DNA of 64,000 nucleotides from Acidobacteriaceae bacterium (GCA_030037545.1 JASHRF010000118.1:37110-101109), one strand, 5' to 3'; shown: positions 51,581 to 61,248, counted from the first letter of the stretch. Made by a program: numbers and translations. The notes: generated by a model not told the origin, from the sequence alone.

Positions 51581-53995
51581 TCAATTCCCGCTCTTGCTGC
51601 CCAGGCCCAGAATGCGCTGAAAGATATTGCGGTGCTCGCCTTGGTGGTCGCAGGTATCGGTGGGCGCGGTGCCGTTGAGGAAGGCCGCTTCGTACTCGTC
51701 GGGACAGGCTGCATCGCTGAGCAGGTTGGTCACTTTGTCGATACTCTCCACCTGCACCCCGTCGGGCGGCGTGAAATCTTTGGTGTCGGAATACTGCGGC
51801 AATGCCGTGGCTTCCTTCATGAAGGTCGCCCAGATGGGCGCCGCGGCGTGCGCGCCCTGGATGCGCCCGCGGTTTTCCGGATCGAGCGGGGTGTAGTCGT
51901 CGTTGCCCACCCATACGATGCAAATCAGGTTGCTGGTAAATCCAGCGAACCACGCGTCGTGGTCGGTTCCGGTTTTGCCTGCCGCCGGCGCGCTGAATCC
52001 CATGTTGCGCACCCCGGCGCCGGTGCCCTGGCCGCGCAGCACATCTTCCATCATGCTGGTGGTGAGGAAGGCTACGCGCGGGTCGAGCACGTTGCGCGAG
52101 ACCGGCGAATAATCGTCGATGATGTCCCCGGTGGGGGTGCGCACGCTGGCCAGCATCCACGGCTCTAGGTGTACGCCGCCGTTGGCAAAAACCGTGTACG
52201 CGCCGGCTACCTCCAGCGGCGTGGCGTCATAGGAGCCAATGGCCACGGACGGCGTTCCGCGCGCGTTTACGATGCCGGCATCGCGGCCCAGCGCGGCCAC
52301 CTGATCGAAGCCCACCATGCTCGCCAAACTGATGGTAGCGTTGTTGTCTGATCGCATGAGCGCGTAACGGGCCGTGATCTCGCCGTAGTATTCGCCTTCA
52401 AAGTTCCGCGGCGTGTACTCGTACGGAGTTCCTGCGCCGTAAGTGGTTTGCGCATCGCTTAGCATGGTCAGCGGCGAAAACAGCTTGGTCTGCCCGGACA
52501 GCATGACGCCCTCCACCGCCGTGTCGAACGCCGCTGCATACACGAAAGGCTTGAACGTGGAGCCGGTAGGCCGCTCGGCCACCGCGTGGTTCAACTGCGA
52601 GGCGCCATAGCTGCGCCCACCCACCAGTGCCAGCACTTGGCCCGTGTGCGGATTGAGCGCCACCAGCGCCACCTGTGGATAGATGTACGGCTTGCCGAGC
52701 TTGCGGTCGCGCGCGTGCACCTTGTCCACCAGCTCGTCGATCATGTGTTGGGAAGAATCAACGGCGTTGGTGCCAATGCGCTGCAAATCCGGGTCGAGCG
52801 AAGTGTAGATGCGCAGACCTTCGCGATTGAAGTCGCGGTCACCCAGCTTTTGCACCAGCTGGTCGCGCACCAGGTCCACAAAGTAAGGCGCTTCGCCCGC
52901 ATCCACACTGCCCGGAACCAGGTGCAGCAGCTCCTGCTTAGCCGTTTCGGCCTGCGCCTTGGTGATGGCGCCGGTTTCCACCATGGCGTCCAGCACCATG
53001 GCCCGGCGCTCCAGGGCGCGCTCCGGATGGCGGAAGGGATTGAGCCGGCTGGGGCTTTGGATCATACCCGCCAGCAGCGCGCACTCTGACAAATCCAGCT
53101 GCCGGACATCTTTGCCGAAGTACGCCTCCGCCGCCTCGCCAAAGCCGTCAATCGAAAAGCTGCCCCGCTGTCCCAGGTTGATCTCGTTGGCGTACATCTG
53201 GAAGATCTGCTGCTTGGTGAAGCGGTGCTCGAGCTGGAAGGTGATGGCGATCTCGATAATCTTCCGCTTGATGCGGCGCTGCGGCGAAAGAAAGAAGCCG
53301 CGCGCCAGTTGCATGGTCAGCGTGGAACCGCCCTCCGTCCAGCGGTGTCCGGGCGTAAGGTCGTTGCGCAGCGCGCCCAGTATGCGGTAATAGTCCACTC
53401 CGCTGTGCTCGAAAAACCGCCGGTCTTCGATGGCCACTACGGCATGCACCAGGTTGGGTGGAAGCTCGTTGTAGGTGATGAGCCGGCGCTTGATGCGATC
53501 GGCGCCGGCGCTCAGGCCGGTAATAAGCAGCGGCTCCAGCTCGTAGCTCTCGAGCGGCTGCCCCCTGGCATCCACAATGGAATCCACTTCGCCGCCGCTC
53601 ACGTGAATCACGGCCGGATCGGGCGCGTGATACGACTGCGGCCCCGGGCGCACCGTAATCTGCTGCACGCCTTGGCTGTAAGTTCCCAGCGGCGAAGGCT
53701 GCGCGGCCCCATCCGTGGTATAGCCGGCTTCGCGCAATTCGCTGGCGATCAGTTGAATGGAGATCTTCTGGCCGGGACGCACCTCGCGCGGCGCGGCATA
53801 AATCTTGGCGGTATCGACAAAGATAGGCTGGCTCAGCCGCTGATCCACGATGCTGCGGTACGCGTAGTAGTAGTAGCCGAAGATGGAGAAGCCGACAATC
53901 GCGCACAGCGCAATGGCCGAGCCCGCAACCAGCAGGGCCAGCATGACCACGGGATGCTTTCCCGTAGGCCGCGCGAATTTGATCTTCACCACCAT
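51581..53995 (-). CDS. Class A bifunctional penicillin-binding protein (PBP1-type)
   Basis: 804 residues. A short cytoplasmic start and one membrane anchor (VVMLALLVAGSAIALCAIVG) precede a UB2H-like region, then the GT51 glycosyltransferase (VVAIEDRRFFEHSGVDYYRI, GGSTLTMQLARGFFLSPQRR). The transpeptidase has RPTGSTFKPF (Ser-x-x-Lys), MRSDNNATIS (SDN) and AGKTGTDHDAWF (KTG). It polymerises lipid II and cross-links peptidoglycan in the periplasm. Organisation matches PBP1b-like proteins. The neighbouring proS is read in the same direction, 137 bases upstream. Confidence 0.94.
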   Translation of the reverse strand: MVVKIKFARPTGKHPVVMLALLVAGSAIALCAIVGFSIFGYYYYAYRSIVDQRLSQPIFVDTAKIYAAPREVRPGQKISIQLIASELREAGYTTDGAAQPSPLGTYSQGVQQITVRPGPQSYHAPDPAVIHVSGGEVDSIVDARGQPLESYELEPLLITGLSAGADRIKRRLITYNELPPNLVHAVVAIEDRRFFEHSGVDYYRILGALRNDLTPGHRWTEGGSTLTMQLARGFFLSPQRRIKRKIIEIAITFQLEHRFTKQQIFQMYANEINLGQRGSFSIDGFGEAAEAYFGKDVRQLDLSECALLAGMIQSPSRLNPFRHPERALERRAMVLDAMVETGAITKAQAETAKQELLHLVPGSVDAGEAPYFVDLVRDQLVQKLGDRDFNREGLRIYTSLDPDLQRIGTNAVDSSQHMIDELVDKVHARDRKLGKPYIYPQVALVALNPHTGQVLALVGGRSYGASQLNHAVAERPTGSTFKPFVYAAAFDTAVEGVMLSGQTKLFSPLTMLSDAQTTYGAGTPYEYTPRNFEGEYYGEITARYALMRSDNNATISLASMVGFDQVAALGRDAGIVNARGTPSVAIGSYDATPLEVAGAYTVFANGGVHLEPWMLASVRTPTGDIIDDYSPVSRNVLDPRVAFLTTSMMEDVLRGQGTGAGVRNMGFSAPAAGKTGTDHDAWFAGFTSNLICIVWVGNDDYTPLDPENRGRIQGAHAAAPIWATFMKEATALPQYSDTKDFTPPDGVQVESIDKVTNLLSDAACPDEYEAAFLNGTAPTDTCDHQGEHRNIFQRILGLGSKSGN

Positions 53996-54044
53996 AAAAA
54001 CAGCTCCTGGCTTCTAGCTTGTTCTTGCTGGTCCCACTACTGAG

Positions 54045-54098
54045 GGTGCCCCAGGTTTCGATTGAGGCCTGGGGCGCCACGAATCTTGATGCCCCACC
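54045..54098 (+). repeat. Intergenic palindromic repeat, GGGTGCCCCA family, copy 2
   Basis: GGTGCCCCAGG (54045-54055) and CCTGGGGCGCC (54068-54078) form an 11-base stem with one mismatch. The continuation CACGAATCTTGATG matches copy 1 at 40302-40368 on the other strand. Flanking bases (53998-54020, 54105-54155) have short AGCTAGAAGCT-like simple repeats. Confidence 0.5.
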
Positions 54099-54132
54099 AC
54101 GCCAGCTCATAGCTAAGAGCGAATAGCTGCAT

Positions 54133-55950
54133 CTAGGAGCTAAAGGCTAGAAGCTGCTCCTCCGCCACTTCTTCTTTCACCGCCGCCAGCACATCTCCAA
54201 TCGCCACATCCACGCTGCTCGCCGAAGCTCGCGTGACCAACTCCACCTGGCCTGCCGCGGCTTTCTTGCCCACGTTGATGCGGTAAGGAATGCCGACCAG
54301 ATCGGCGTCTTTGAATTTGACGCCGGCACGCTCGTCTCTGTCATCGAGCAGGACGTCGAGCCCCGCCGCGTCAAGCTCCGCCGCAATCTGCTCGCCGGTC
54401 TTACGCAGCGTCTCGTCGGCCACATTGGTCACCGTCACCACCACCGTAAACGGAGCGATGGAAACCGGCAGCCAGAAGCCGTTGGCGTCGTTCGACTGCT
54501 CGATGGCCGCGGTCAGGATGCGCTCGATGCCAATGCCGTAGCAGCCCATGATGGGCGCCACTTCCTTGCCGTTGGGGTCGAGCACGTGAGCGCCCATGGA
54601 CTCAGTGTACTTATTGCCCAGCTTAAAGATGTGGCCTACTTCGATGGCCGTGCCCACCACCAGCCGTCCCGCGCAGCCGGCCCCAGCCTTGTCAGTTTTG
54701 GGGCAAGCCTCGCCCTCATTCACGCTGCGGATATCGGCAGCCAGGGTCCAGCCAAAGTCGCGGCCCGGCGTCACGTTGCGCAGGTGGTAATCGAGCTTGT
54801 TGGCCCCGCAGACCATGTTTTTCCGGCCCTCAAGCCCTTTATCCACCACAACGGTCAGCCCGTCGCCGAGCGGCTGCGCTTCAGGCCTAAGCCCCACCGG
54901 CCCCAGGTACCCGGCCGGCCCATTGAAATACTGCGCCAACTCCTCGGCTTGCATAGTACGCAGCTCGGCCGCGCCAATGGCGCCAAGCAACTTGGTCTCA
55001 TTCACATGGTGATCGCCGCGCAGAAACGCCGCCACGCCGTGCCATGTGTCCTTCCGCGCGCCGTCCTTTGCCGGCGTTCCTCGCTTGAGCGCCATGTACG
55101 CAACGCATTTGATATCCGAAGCCGGAGAAATCTTGAAGAACTCCGCCACGTCGGCGATGGCCGCGCACTTCGGCGTGGAAACCAGCTCCGGCATTCCGTC
55201 TCCTGTGCCCTCCATCTCAACCAAAGGATCAAGCCGCGAAACCGCCTTTTCGAGATTGGCCGCGTACCCGCACTCCGGGCAACTGGCGATCAGGTCCTCG
55301 CCGGCGTTGGAATAGACCATGAACTCCTGCGACTGCGACCCGCCCATGGCGCCGGAATCGGCCTCCACAGCGACAAACTTCAGCCCGCAGCGCGTAAAAA
55401 TCGCGCGATACACCGTATCGTGTTGAAGGAAGCTCTTGTCCAGCCCGGCTGCGTCCAGGTCGAAGGAGTAGCTGTCCTTCATGATGAACTGCCGCACCCG
55501 CAGCAGGCCGGATTTGGGCCGTGGCTCGTCGCGGAACTTGGTCTGAATCTGGTACCAGATCTGCGGCAACTGTTTGTAACTGCGCAGCTCGCCGCGCGCG
55601 ATGGTGGTCACGATCTCTTCATGCGTAAAGCCCAGGCAGAAGTCGGCGCCCTTGCGGTCCTTGAGCCGGAACATGTTGTCGCCGATCAGCGTCCAGCGGC
55701 CCGACTCTTCCCACGGCTCGCGCGGAAGGAGGGCGGGTAAGTAAAACTCCTGGCCGATGGTGCCCATCTCCTGGCGCACGATGGCCATGATCTTATTGAG
55801 CGAGCGCTGGCCCAGGAACAGGTAGTTGTAAATCCCGGCGCCGAGCTGGCGGATGTAGCCGGCCCGGAGCAGGAACTTGTGGCTGGCCACTTCGGCGTCT
55901 GCAGGGGCCTCGCGCAGGGTGGGAATAAAGAGCTTCGACCAACGATGCAT
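54133..55950 (-). CDS. proS: Prolyl-tRNA synthetase, bacterial type
   Basis: 605 residues from ATG 55950 ([20 protein letters not shown]); the longer frame adds 30 non-family residues. ProS charges tRNA-Pro in the cytoplasm. Visible are the opening [20 protein letters not shown] then GIYNYLFLG, the class II motif 2 region [20 protein letters not shown], the inserted editing domain (about 220-400) and motif 3 in [20 protein letters not shown]. The C-terminal anticodon-binding domain follows ([10 protein letters not shown]). Editing-domain presence marks the long bacterial form. Confidence 0.95.
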   Translation of the reverse strand: MHRWSKLFIPTLREAPADAEVASHKFLLRAGYIRQLGAGIYNYLFLGQRSLNKIMAIVRQEMGTIGQEFYLPALLPREPWEESGRWTLIGDNMFRLKDRKGADFCLGFTHEEIVTTIARGELRSYKQLPQIWYQIQTKFRDEPRPKSGLLRVRQFIMKDSYSFDLDAAGLDKSFLQHDTVYRAIFTRCGLKFVAVEADSGAMGGSQSQEFMVYSNAGEDLIASCPECGYAANLEKAVSRLDPLVEMEGTGDGMPELVSTPKCAAIADVAEFFKISPASDIKCVAYMALKRGTPAKDGARKDTWHGVAAFLRGDHHVNETKLLGAIGAAELRTMQAEELAQYFNGPAGYLGPVGLRPEAQPLGDGLTVVVDKGLEGRKNMVCGANKLDYHLRNVTPGRDFGWTLAADIRSVNEGEACPKTDKAGAGCAGRLVVGTAIEVGHIFKLGNKYTESMGAHVLDPNGKEVAPIMGCYGIGIERILTAAIEQSNDANGFWLPVSIAPFTVVVTVTNVADETLRKTGEQIAAELDAAGLDVLLDDRDERAGVKFKDADLVGIPYRINVGKKAAAGQVELVTRASASSVDVAIGDVLAAVKEEVAEEQLLAFSS

Positions 55951-56017
55951 AAAAAAGGACACACAAACCTTTCCGTCCGCTTGAGCGAACGAAGAGCAAA
56001 TTGGAGCAGGTTTCATT

Positions 56018-56479
56018 CTAAATGTTCGGGTGTGCGGCAACCCTCTTGGTATCGCGTTTGACGGTGTCGGATCCGATCATCCGGAGGGAAAGGAATGCGA
56101 TCCCCTGCGTCACAGACAGAAGAGAAATGACGACCAGATCCGACCTCCATGTAATCGGGAATGTGCCGTCGGCGTTGTGCGGTTCCCAAATAAAGCCAAG
56201 TTTCGACCCGAATAGCAGATAAGAGGCTACAACGCAGGCCGCCAGGCCCAGGCCAACCACCAATGCGGTCCCGCGTCGGAAAGCCAAGAATGAAACTAGT
56301 TGGCAGACTGCGATCAAGAAAATGAGGGCTATCCCAGAGCGCCATGTTATCGAAACAGATCCATCAAGATTTGGGCCCTCCAAAGAATCAAGAAGATTCG
56401 AGTAGAGCGCTAAGTAGACGAGACCGCCGCACAAGGCCAGCCCGAAAAGGACTTTCAACGTCACCGTTATTATGCGCAT
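56018..56479 (-). CDS. Hypothetical four-helix membrane protein
   Basis: 153 residues from ATG 56479. It contains two repeats of a helix followed by a matching loop: [20 protein letters not shown] and [20 protein letters not shown], each with ITWRS before a helix, so the protein is an internal duplication. About four membrane segments. No family recognised and no functional clue from neighbours. Confidence 0.55.
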   Translation of the reverse strand: MRIITVTLKVLFGLALCGGLVYLALYSNLLDSLEGPNLDGSVSITWRSGIALIFLIAVCQLVSFLAFRRGTALVVGLGLAACVVASYLLFGSKLGFIWEPHNADGTFPITWRSDLVVISLLSVTQGIAFLSLRMIGSDTVKRDTKRVAAHPNI

Positions 56480-56504
56480 GGCTCGCGATTCTCCTTTCGC
56501 CCGC

Positions 56505-56789
56505 CTAAAACCGTTCCGGCCAACGCTGCCTTCCGTGGAGCACGGCCGCGACCCGCACCTCATCGCCTTGAATGATATACGCGGCAATGTAGGAAGTGCC
56601 CGGAATTACCACCTCGCGCATTTCCGGCACGCGTCCCACTCGTCCAGATTGCGGGAAATTGCTGAGGTGATTGACGGATTCCTTGACCCGATTGGCAACT
56701 CTGCCGGCTGCTGCGGGATTATCCTGGGCGATAAATTCGCGGATCGATGCTAGATCGGAAATCGCTGTGGGAGACCAAACTATCTTCAT
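56505..56789 (-). CDS. ParE/RelE-superfamily toxin
   Basis: 94 residues with the ParE pattern: MKIVWSPTAISDLASIREFI, NPAAAGRVANRVKESVNHLS, PQSGRVGRVPEMREVVIPGT and SYIAAYIIQGDEVRVAAVLHG followed by RQRWP. ParE toxins inhibit gyrase; RelE types cut mRNA, and the ParE subgroup fits best. Its start overlaps the antitoxin stop by 4 bases. Confidence 0.87.
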   Translation of the reverse strand: MKIVWSPTAISDLASIREFIAQDNPAAAGRVANRVKESVNHLSNFPQSGRVGRVPEMREVVIPGTSYIAAYIIQGDEVRVAAVLHGRQRWPERF

Positions 56790-57046
56790 TGCGGCGGGGA
56801 CAGCTCGTTCTCGGTACCCCAGCTATCCAGCCACTTCTCCATTCGCTCATTCGAGATGCCGTTGCCCGCATTGAGCTCAGCAAGGCCTTTCTCAATGTGC
56901 TTGTACTCCCAACTGTCGGGCGAGAGATACGCGGCAATGACCTCGGCAGCCACATCGGAGACAGGCTGCCGGCGATGCTCCGCCAGAGCCGCAAGACGGG
57001 CCTGCACGGCCTCATCGAGATTGACGAGAATCGGCGTTTGAGCCAT
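56786..57046 (-). CDS. Ribbon-helix-helix-type antitoxin (ParD/CopG-like)
   Basis: 86 residues: NLDEAVQARLAALAEHRRQP and VSDVAAEVIAAYL match a ribbon-helix-helix DNA-binding N-terminus, and the acidic C-terminus (SWEYKHIEKGLAELNAGNGI) would wrap the toxin. It precedes the toxin gene with a 4-base overlap, the typical antitoxin-first order, and should autoregulate the pair. Confidence 0.85.
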   Translation of the reverse strand: MAQTPILVNLDEAVQARLAALAEHRRQPVSDVAAEVIAAYLSPDSWEYKHIEKGLAELNAGNGISNERMEKWLDSWGTENELSPPQ

Positions 57047-57147
57047 GAAAAACCTCTTTCTTTATTATGCGCCCAACCCGGTTTTTCGGGCATCTGTCTT
57101 GCGGTTCCGGGGCAGGCAGCCACCTTATTCATGCCATAATTTCACCC

Positions 57148-57570
57148 ATGCATTCTCACACCTGGCCGTGGACGCTGATCATTCTTGAGCTGGTTAAGCT
57201 GCTCAAGCTCTTCGGGATTATTCCCGGGGCCGTGGCGGCCGTCGGGGTGCGGAAGTTCTACCAGAAATGGCGTCAGAAAAAGGCCATGGAGGGCTGGCCG
57301 GCCACCGACGCCACCATCCAGTCGGGCACCGTGCGCAAACAAGGAATGCGCAGCTATTGGGCCGAACTCACCTATACCTATTTCGTAGGCGAGTACCGCA
57401 CCGGCAACTACGTCCGCCACTTCCACCGCCAGGAGGTTGCCGACGACTTCGTCCGCCAGGTGAAGGACAAGCGCGTCCACGTTCACTACAACCAATCCAA
57501 TCCCGATAAATCGGTCATCCTCGATCGCGACATGGAGATGATCGCCATGCTGGCCCCTGAATTCGGTTAA
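57148..57570 (+). CDS. DUF3592 membrane protein
   Basis: 140 residues from ATG 57148; an earlier in-frame start adds 27 unlikely residues. An N-terminal helix (LELVKLLKLFGIIPGAVAAV) is followed by the DUF3592 pattern WPATDATIQSG and TYTYFVGEYRTGNYVRHFHR, ending VHVHYNQSNPDKSVIL. Members are membrane-tethered proteins of unknown function. The gene is single, with no operon partners. Confidence 0.78.
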   Translation: MHSHTWPWTLIILELVKLLKLFGIIPGAVAAVGVRKFYQKWRQKKAMEGWPATDATIQSGTVRKQGMRSYWAELTYTYFVGEYRTGNYVRHFHRQEVADDFVRQVKDKRVHVHYNQSNPDKSVILDRDMEMIAMLAPEFG

Positions 57571-57648
57571 GCCAGCTTTCCCACCCCACCCCGGAAATGA
57601 TGTAATCGGGTTTGGTTTTTTCCTCGATCGGCCCCGGCCTCTCACCGC

Positions 57649-58488
57649 ATGGACGCAAACACTTTCACACTCGTCGTCTTGGTTGTCTCCGCGCTGGCTG
57701 GCTTTCTGGGCGCGCTCACCGGCCTGGGCGGCGGCGTGGTGGTGGTTCCGGTGCTCACCCTGGCCCTGGGCGTCGATCTTAAGTACGCCATCGGCGCCTC
57801 GCTGGTCTCGGTTATCGCCACTTCATCCGGCGCGGCCGCGGCTTATGTGCGCGAGGGCTTTTCCAACATTCGCATCGGCATGTTTCTTGAGATCGCCACT
57901 ACTATCGGCGCGGTCTTCGGTGCGTTTCTGACCGGCCACGTGAGCACCCACGTCCTGGCCATCGTTTTCGGAGCGGTGCTCATCCAATCGGCCTGGCAAA
58001 CAGTCTTCAAGGCATCGCTGGAGAACGCCCCGCACGTCGAATCGGACAAGCTGGGCCGGCGCTTGCGCATGGGCGGCTCATTTCCTCAGGAAGGTCGCCA
58101 GCGGGAATACGGCGCGCGCAACGTGCCCGCAGGATTTGGCCTGATGTTCGGAGCCGGCGCGCTTTCCGGGCTGCTCGGCATCGGCTCGGGAGCAGTGAAA
58201 GTGATCGCCATGGATCAGGCCATGAAAATCCCGTTCAAAGTTTCCACCACCACCAGCAACTTCATGATCGGTGTAACCGCGGCGGCCAGCGCCGGCATTT
58301 ACCTGAGCCGCGGCTACATCGATCCGCGCGTGGCCATGCCGGTGATGCTGGGCGTGCTGGGCGGGGCCCTTCTCGGAACCAAAGTGCTGGTGCATGCGCG
58401 CGTCAAAACCCTGCGCATCGTCTTCGCTCTCGTCATCTTGGCACTGGCCATCGAAATGATCGTGAACGGAATCACGGGAAAGATCTAG
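57649..58488 (+). CDS. TauE/SafE (TSUP) family permease
   Basis: 279 residues, eight hydrophobic helices. Motifs: GALTGLGGGVVVVPVLTLAL near the N-terminus and FGAGALSGLLGIGSGAVKVI at the centre, the paired Gly-rich signatures of TSUP proteins, then STTTSNFMIGVTAAASAGIY. These export sulfite, sulfoacetate or other C1/C2 sulfur anions, or take up other organic anions. It is followed after 3 bases by DUF1634, a common partner, so the two probably act together. Confidence 0.88.
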   Translation: MDANTFTLVVLVVSALAGFLGALTGLGGGVVVVPVLTLALGVDLKYAIGASLVSVIATSSGAAAAYVREGFSNIRIGMFLEIATTIGAVFGAFLTGHVSTHVLAIVFGAVLIQSAWQTVFKASLENAPHVESDKLGRRLRMGGSFPQEGRQREYGARNVPAGFGLMFGAGALSGLLGIGSGAVKVIAMDQAMKIPFKVSTTTSNFMIGVTAAASAGIYLSRGYIDPRVAMPVMLGVLGGALLGTKVLVHARVKTLRIVFALVILALAIEMIVNGITGKI

Positions 58489-58491
58489 AGA

Positions 58492-58857
58492 ATGGACGAT
58501 CAACGCCTCGAACTCATCATCGGCCAACTATTGCGCGCGGGCGTGCTGCTGGCGGCGGCCGTCGTGCTCGCCGGCGGCAGCCTGTACCTGGCGCAAAGTC
58601 CTCATGGGCGCGTCAACTACCACACCTTTGTAACCGGACCGGAAAGCATCCGCACGGTGGGAGCCATCACGCGCTCGGCCGCGCAGCTCAACAGTGGGAG
58701 TCTGATGCAGTTCGGGCTGCTGCTGCTCATTGCCACGCCGGTAGCGCGCGTGATGATGGCCGTAGTGGGCTTCGCGCTGGAGCGCGACTGGCTCTACGTG
58801 GTGGTAAGCCTTATTGTGCTCGCCGTTTTGCTAGCCAGTCTCGCCCGCGCCATTTGA
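58492..58857 (+). CDS. DUF1634 membrane protein, TauE/SafE partner
   Basis: 121 residues with three helices (LLRAGVLLAAAVVLAGGSLY, MQFGLLLLIATPVARVMMAV, WLYVVVSLIVLAVLLASL). The opening LELIIGQLLRAGVLLAAAVV and the IATPVARV stretch are family marks. DUF1634 is usually next to TauE/SafE permeases, as here. A diverged copy of the two-hairpin repeat begins at its stop codon. Confidence 0.85.
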   Translation: MDDQRLELIIGQLLRAGVLLAAAVVLAGGSLYLAQSPHGRVNYHTFVTGPESIRTVGAITRSAAQLNSGSLMQFGLLLLIATPVARVMMAVVGFALERDWLYVVVSLIVLAVLLASLARAI

Positions 58858-58902
58858 AGGGTACGGGCTTCAGCTCCCGAGGTACCGGGCGGTCGTACCG
58901 CC
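58855..58902 (+). repeat. Diverged copy of the two-hairpin repeat at the DUF1634 stop
   Basis: The TGA stop starts TGAAGGGTACGGGCTTCAGC, similar to TTGAAAGGGCACGGCTTCAGC at 13366, and GGCGGT/ACCGCC (58888-58893 and 58897-58902, loop CGT) forms a second hairpin. The first hairpin is imperfect. Sequence match to other copies is weaker. Confidence 0.4.
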
Positions 58903-58952
58903 AAGCGTATCGCCCTCCCGCTTCAAAATGGCTTTCGTGGTAACGTTCAAGC

Positions 58953-59786
58953 GTGCAACAGAGTCAGACGCAGACCGGCGGCCAGACGATCAACAAAATC
59001 CCTGCGAAGAAAAAGCCTGCGCCACGCCGACTGCTTCCCGGCCTCGCGGTGCGCGACGGCCTCATCCGGCATCCCTTCGACCTGGAATTTGGCGTGCGGA
59101 CAAGCGGCCTGGTGGCTGGCCGGCACCTGAAGACCGGGCACCGCAACGATCGCCACGCCACTGCGTACTATGCCGTGGCGCCATCGCTTTTTCGGTCGCT
59201 CCTGGTGCGCTGGCGGCGTCTCAAGCCCGCGGCGCCGCTCGATTCCTACACCTTCATCGATCTGGGCGCGGGCATGGGCCGCGCGTTACTGCTGGCCGCC
59301 GAGTTTCCTTTTCACGACGTGATTGGCGTGGAGTTGCATCCGGCCCTGGCGCGCATCGGCCGCGCCAACCTGGCCAAGTGGCGAGACGCCGGCCGCGCCC
59401 GCGCTCCCGTGCGCATGATCCAGTGCGATGCCACCGATTTTCCCTTGCCGCCGGGCCCGTGCGTGGCTTTTCTGTTCAATCCCTTTGCCGCGCCGGTGCT
59501 GCGCCGTGTGCTGCGCGCCTGGAATCGGGAATTGTCCCGCAGTTTGTCTGGCCGCCAGGGCCAGCTCGACGTCCTCTATGTGAACAACGAGCACGATCGC
59601 GTGCTGGCCATGGAGCCGGGCTTTGTGCGCCTGTTTGCCGGCGCGGTGCGGCGCTCGCCTGCCGACGCTGCAGCCGACCTTAACATTCTCACCAGCCAGC
59701 CCGACGCCGAATACGCCGCCACCGCGTGGGAGGACTGCTCCATCTACCGCTGGATGGGGAAACAGCGTGTAGGTCCTAGCTGCTAG
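58953..59786 (+). CDS. Class I SAM-dependent methyltransferase
   Basis: 277 residues from a GTG at 58953. The SAM-binding motif I is TFIDLGAGMGRALLLAAEFP, with IGVELHPALARIGRANL as motif II and MIQCDATDFPLPPGP later. The first 25 residues are Lys/Gln-rich and look disordered. An N-terminal region GLIRHPFDLEFGVRTSGLV and ATAYYAVAPS is shared with a conserved set of uncharacterised methyltransferases. Substrate unknown. Confidence 0.85.
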   Translation: MQQSQTQTGGQTINKIPAKKKPAPRRLLPGLAVRDGLIRHPFDLEFGVRTSGLVAGRHLKTGHRNDRHATAYYAVAPSLFRSLLVRWRRLKPAAPLDSYTFIDLGAGMGRALLLAAEFPFHDVIGVELHPALARIGRANLAKWRDAGRARAPVRMIQCDATDFPLPPGPCVAFLFNPFAAPVLRRVLRAWNRELSRSLSGRQGQLDVLYVNNEHDRVLAMEPGFVRLFAGAVRRSPADAAADLNILTSQPDAEYAATAWEDCSIYRWMGKQRVGPSC

Positions 59787-59830
59787 CCTTTGTCTGTCCA
59801 CTGTCCACCGTTCACCATCGGAGATTCATT

Positions 59831-60961
59831 TTGAAAGAACCGCATCTGATTCTCGGAATCGGCGAGCTGCTATGGGACATCGTGCCTGCGGGCGGGCAGC
59901 TCGGCGGAGTCTGTATCGACGAGACCGGTCTGGCTTCGGTGCGCGACGACGAACCGGCCGCCAAGCCGCTGCCGTCCAGCTTCCCCACTGGCGTTGTCTC
60001 GCCGGAAGAGGCCATGCCCATTGGCTTGTTCGGCACTTTGCCCAAGGAGCCGATTGCTCCGGCCGCCCTTCCCCAACCTCCGCCGCACGAGACCGCGCGC
60101 GTGGCGCTGTTGGGCGGCGCGCCGGCGAACTACACGGTCATGGCCGGCCGGCTGGGCAATCACGCCGCCATTTTGAGCCGCATCGGCCGCGACCACCTGG
60201 GACGACTGGCTGCGGATAAGCTCGATCCCCTGCCCGTAGATACAAGCTCTCTCGAAATCGATCCCGAACACGCCACTGGCCGCGTAACGGTTGAATTTGC
60301 GGACGGCGAACCGCGCTACACGATCCATGAGCCGGCGGCGTGGGATTTTCTGGAGATCTCCGACGAGTGGGCGCGGCTGGCCGAGCGCGCCAACGCCATC
60401 TGCTTCGGCTCGCTGGCCCAGCGCAGCACGCCCTCCCGGCAGACCGTCCAAACCATGGCGGCGCTGGCCCGGTCAAGCTGCATTCGCGTCTTCGACGTGA
60501 ACCTGCGCCCGCCCTTTTTTTCGGCCGGAGTCATCCAGGAATCGCTGGAACTGGCCACGGTGGTCAAGATGAACGACGCGGAGCTGCCGCAGGTGCTTCG
60601 GCTGCTGGGACTGGCGGTGGACGAAGATGCGGCGCAGTTGCGCCGTGGGGCGGAACGGCTGCTGGCAGAGTTTCCCTCTCTGCAACTGGTCGCGGTAACG
60701 CGCGGCAACCGCGGGAGCCTGCTGGTGGCCCGCGATGAGTGGCACGACCACCCCGGATTCCCGGTGAAGGTGGCCGACGGCATCGGCGCGGGCGACGCAT
60801 TCACCGCGGCCCTGACGCACTATATGCTGCGCGGCGCGCCGCTGGCCACGCTCAACGAAGCCGGCAATCGATGGGGCGGATGGGTAGCTTCGCAGTCCGG
60901 CGCCATGCCGGCACTGCCCGACGCGGTGCGCGATGCTATTGCCGCTGCCATTGAGCCATAA
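59831..60961 (+). CDS. PfkB-family carbohydrate kinase (fructokinase-like) with an unusual insert
   Basis: 376 residues from a TTG at 59831. Motifs: GIGELLWDIVPAGGQLGG, GGAPANYTVMAGRLGNHAAI, and the ATP/catalytic site DGIGAGDAFTAALTHYML with the catalytic Asp. PfkB kinases phosphorylate sugars such as fructose. Normally about 10 residues part the two N-terminal motifs (GGAPANY comes directly). Here about 65 extra residues lie between GGQLGG and LLGGAPANY, rich in Pro, Ala and Glu with no recognisable fold. Length is therefore longer than the usual ~310. Confidence 0.83.
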   Translation: MKEPHLILGIGELLWDIVPAGGQLGGVCIDETGLASVRDDEPAAKPLPSSFPTGVVSPEEAMPIGLFGTLPKEPIAPAALPQPPPHETARVALLGGAPANYTVMAGRLGNHAAILSRIGRDHLGRLAADKLDPLPVDTSSLEIDPEHATGRVTVEFADGEPRYTIHEPAAWDFLEISDEWARLAERANAICFGSLAQRSTPSRQTVQTMAALARSSCIRVFDVNLRPPFFSAGVIQESLELATVVKMNDAELPQVLRLLGLAVDEDAAQLRRGAERLLAEFPSLQLVAVTRGNRGSLLVARDEWHDHPGFPVKVADGIGAGDAFTAALTHYMLRGAPLATLNEAGNRWGGWVASQSGAMPALPDAVRDAIAAAIEP

Positions 60962-61248
60962 GACGGATCCTTCGCCTCCGCCTGCATCCAAACCGTACCA
61001 TCCCCTCAAAGAGGTCCTTCCCTTATGCCACGCAAGAAATCGGTCGATCATTTCCGGGCATTTCTCGATTTTTTCGTTCTTTTCAGTGGAATTTCGACGG
61101 CCTCGAACCTGTCTCGCACTCGGGGCCGCCGCTTGCTCACGTGCGGCATTTTCTTCTTCCGCCCGCCTCAGCGGCGCGCCTGGTGCCGAAGCGCGGGTCT
61201 CGTTCGTCCCTGTGTCCCTCTGTCCCTGTATTTCGGTAAACTAGATTC
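60962..61248. other. Intergenic stretch before mqnC with TCCCT low-complexity run
   Basis: No gene is supported. Bases 61205-61228 are repeated GTCCCTGTGTCCCTCTGTCC units, the same kind of low-complexity DNA as at 7121-7150 and 10264-10308. Short frames here lack a ribosome-binding site and protein-like composition. Confidence 0.4.

Noticed and set aside
61025..61244. Short + strand frames before mqnC starting MPRKKSVDHF
   Set aside because: No ribosome-binding site and the tail is low-complexity repeat DNA.
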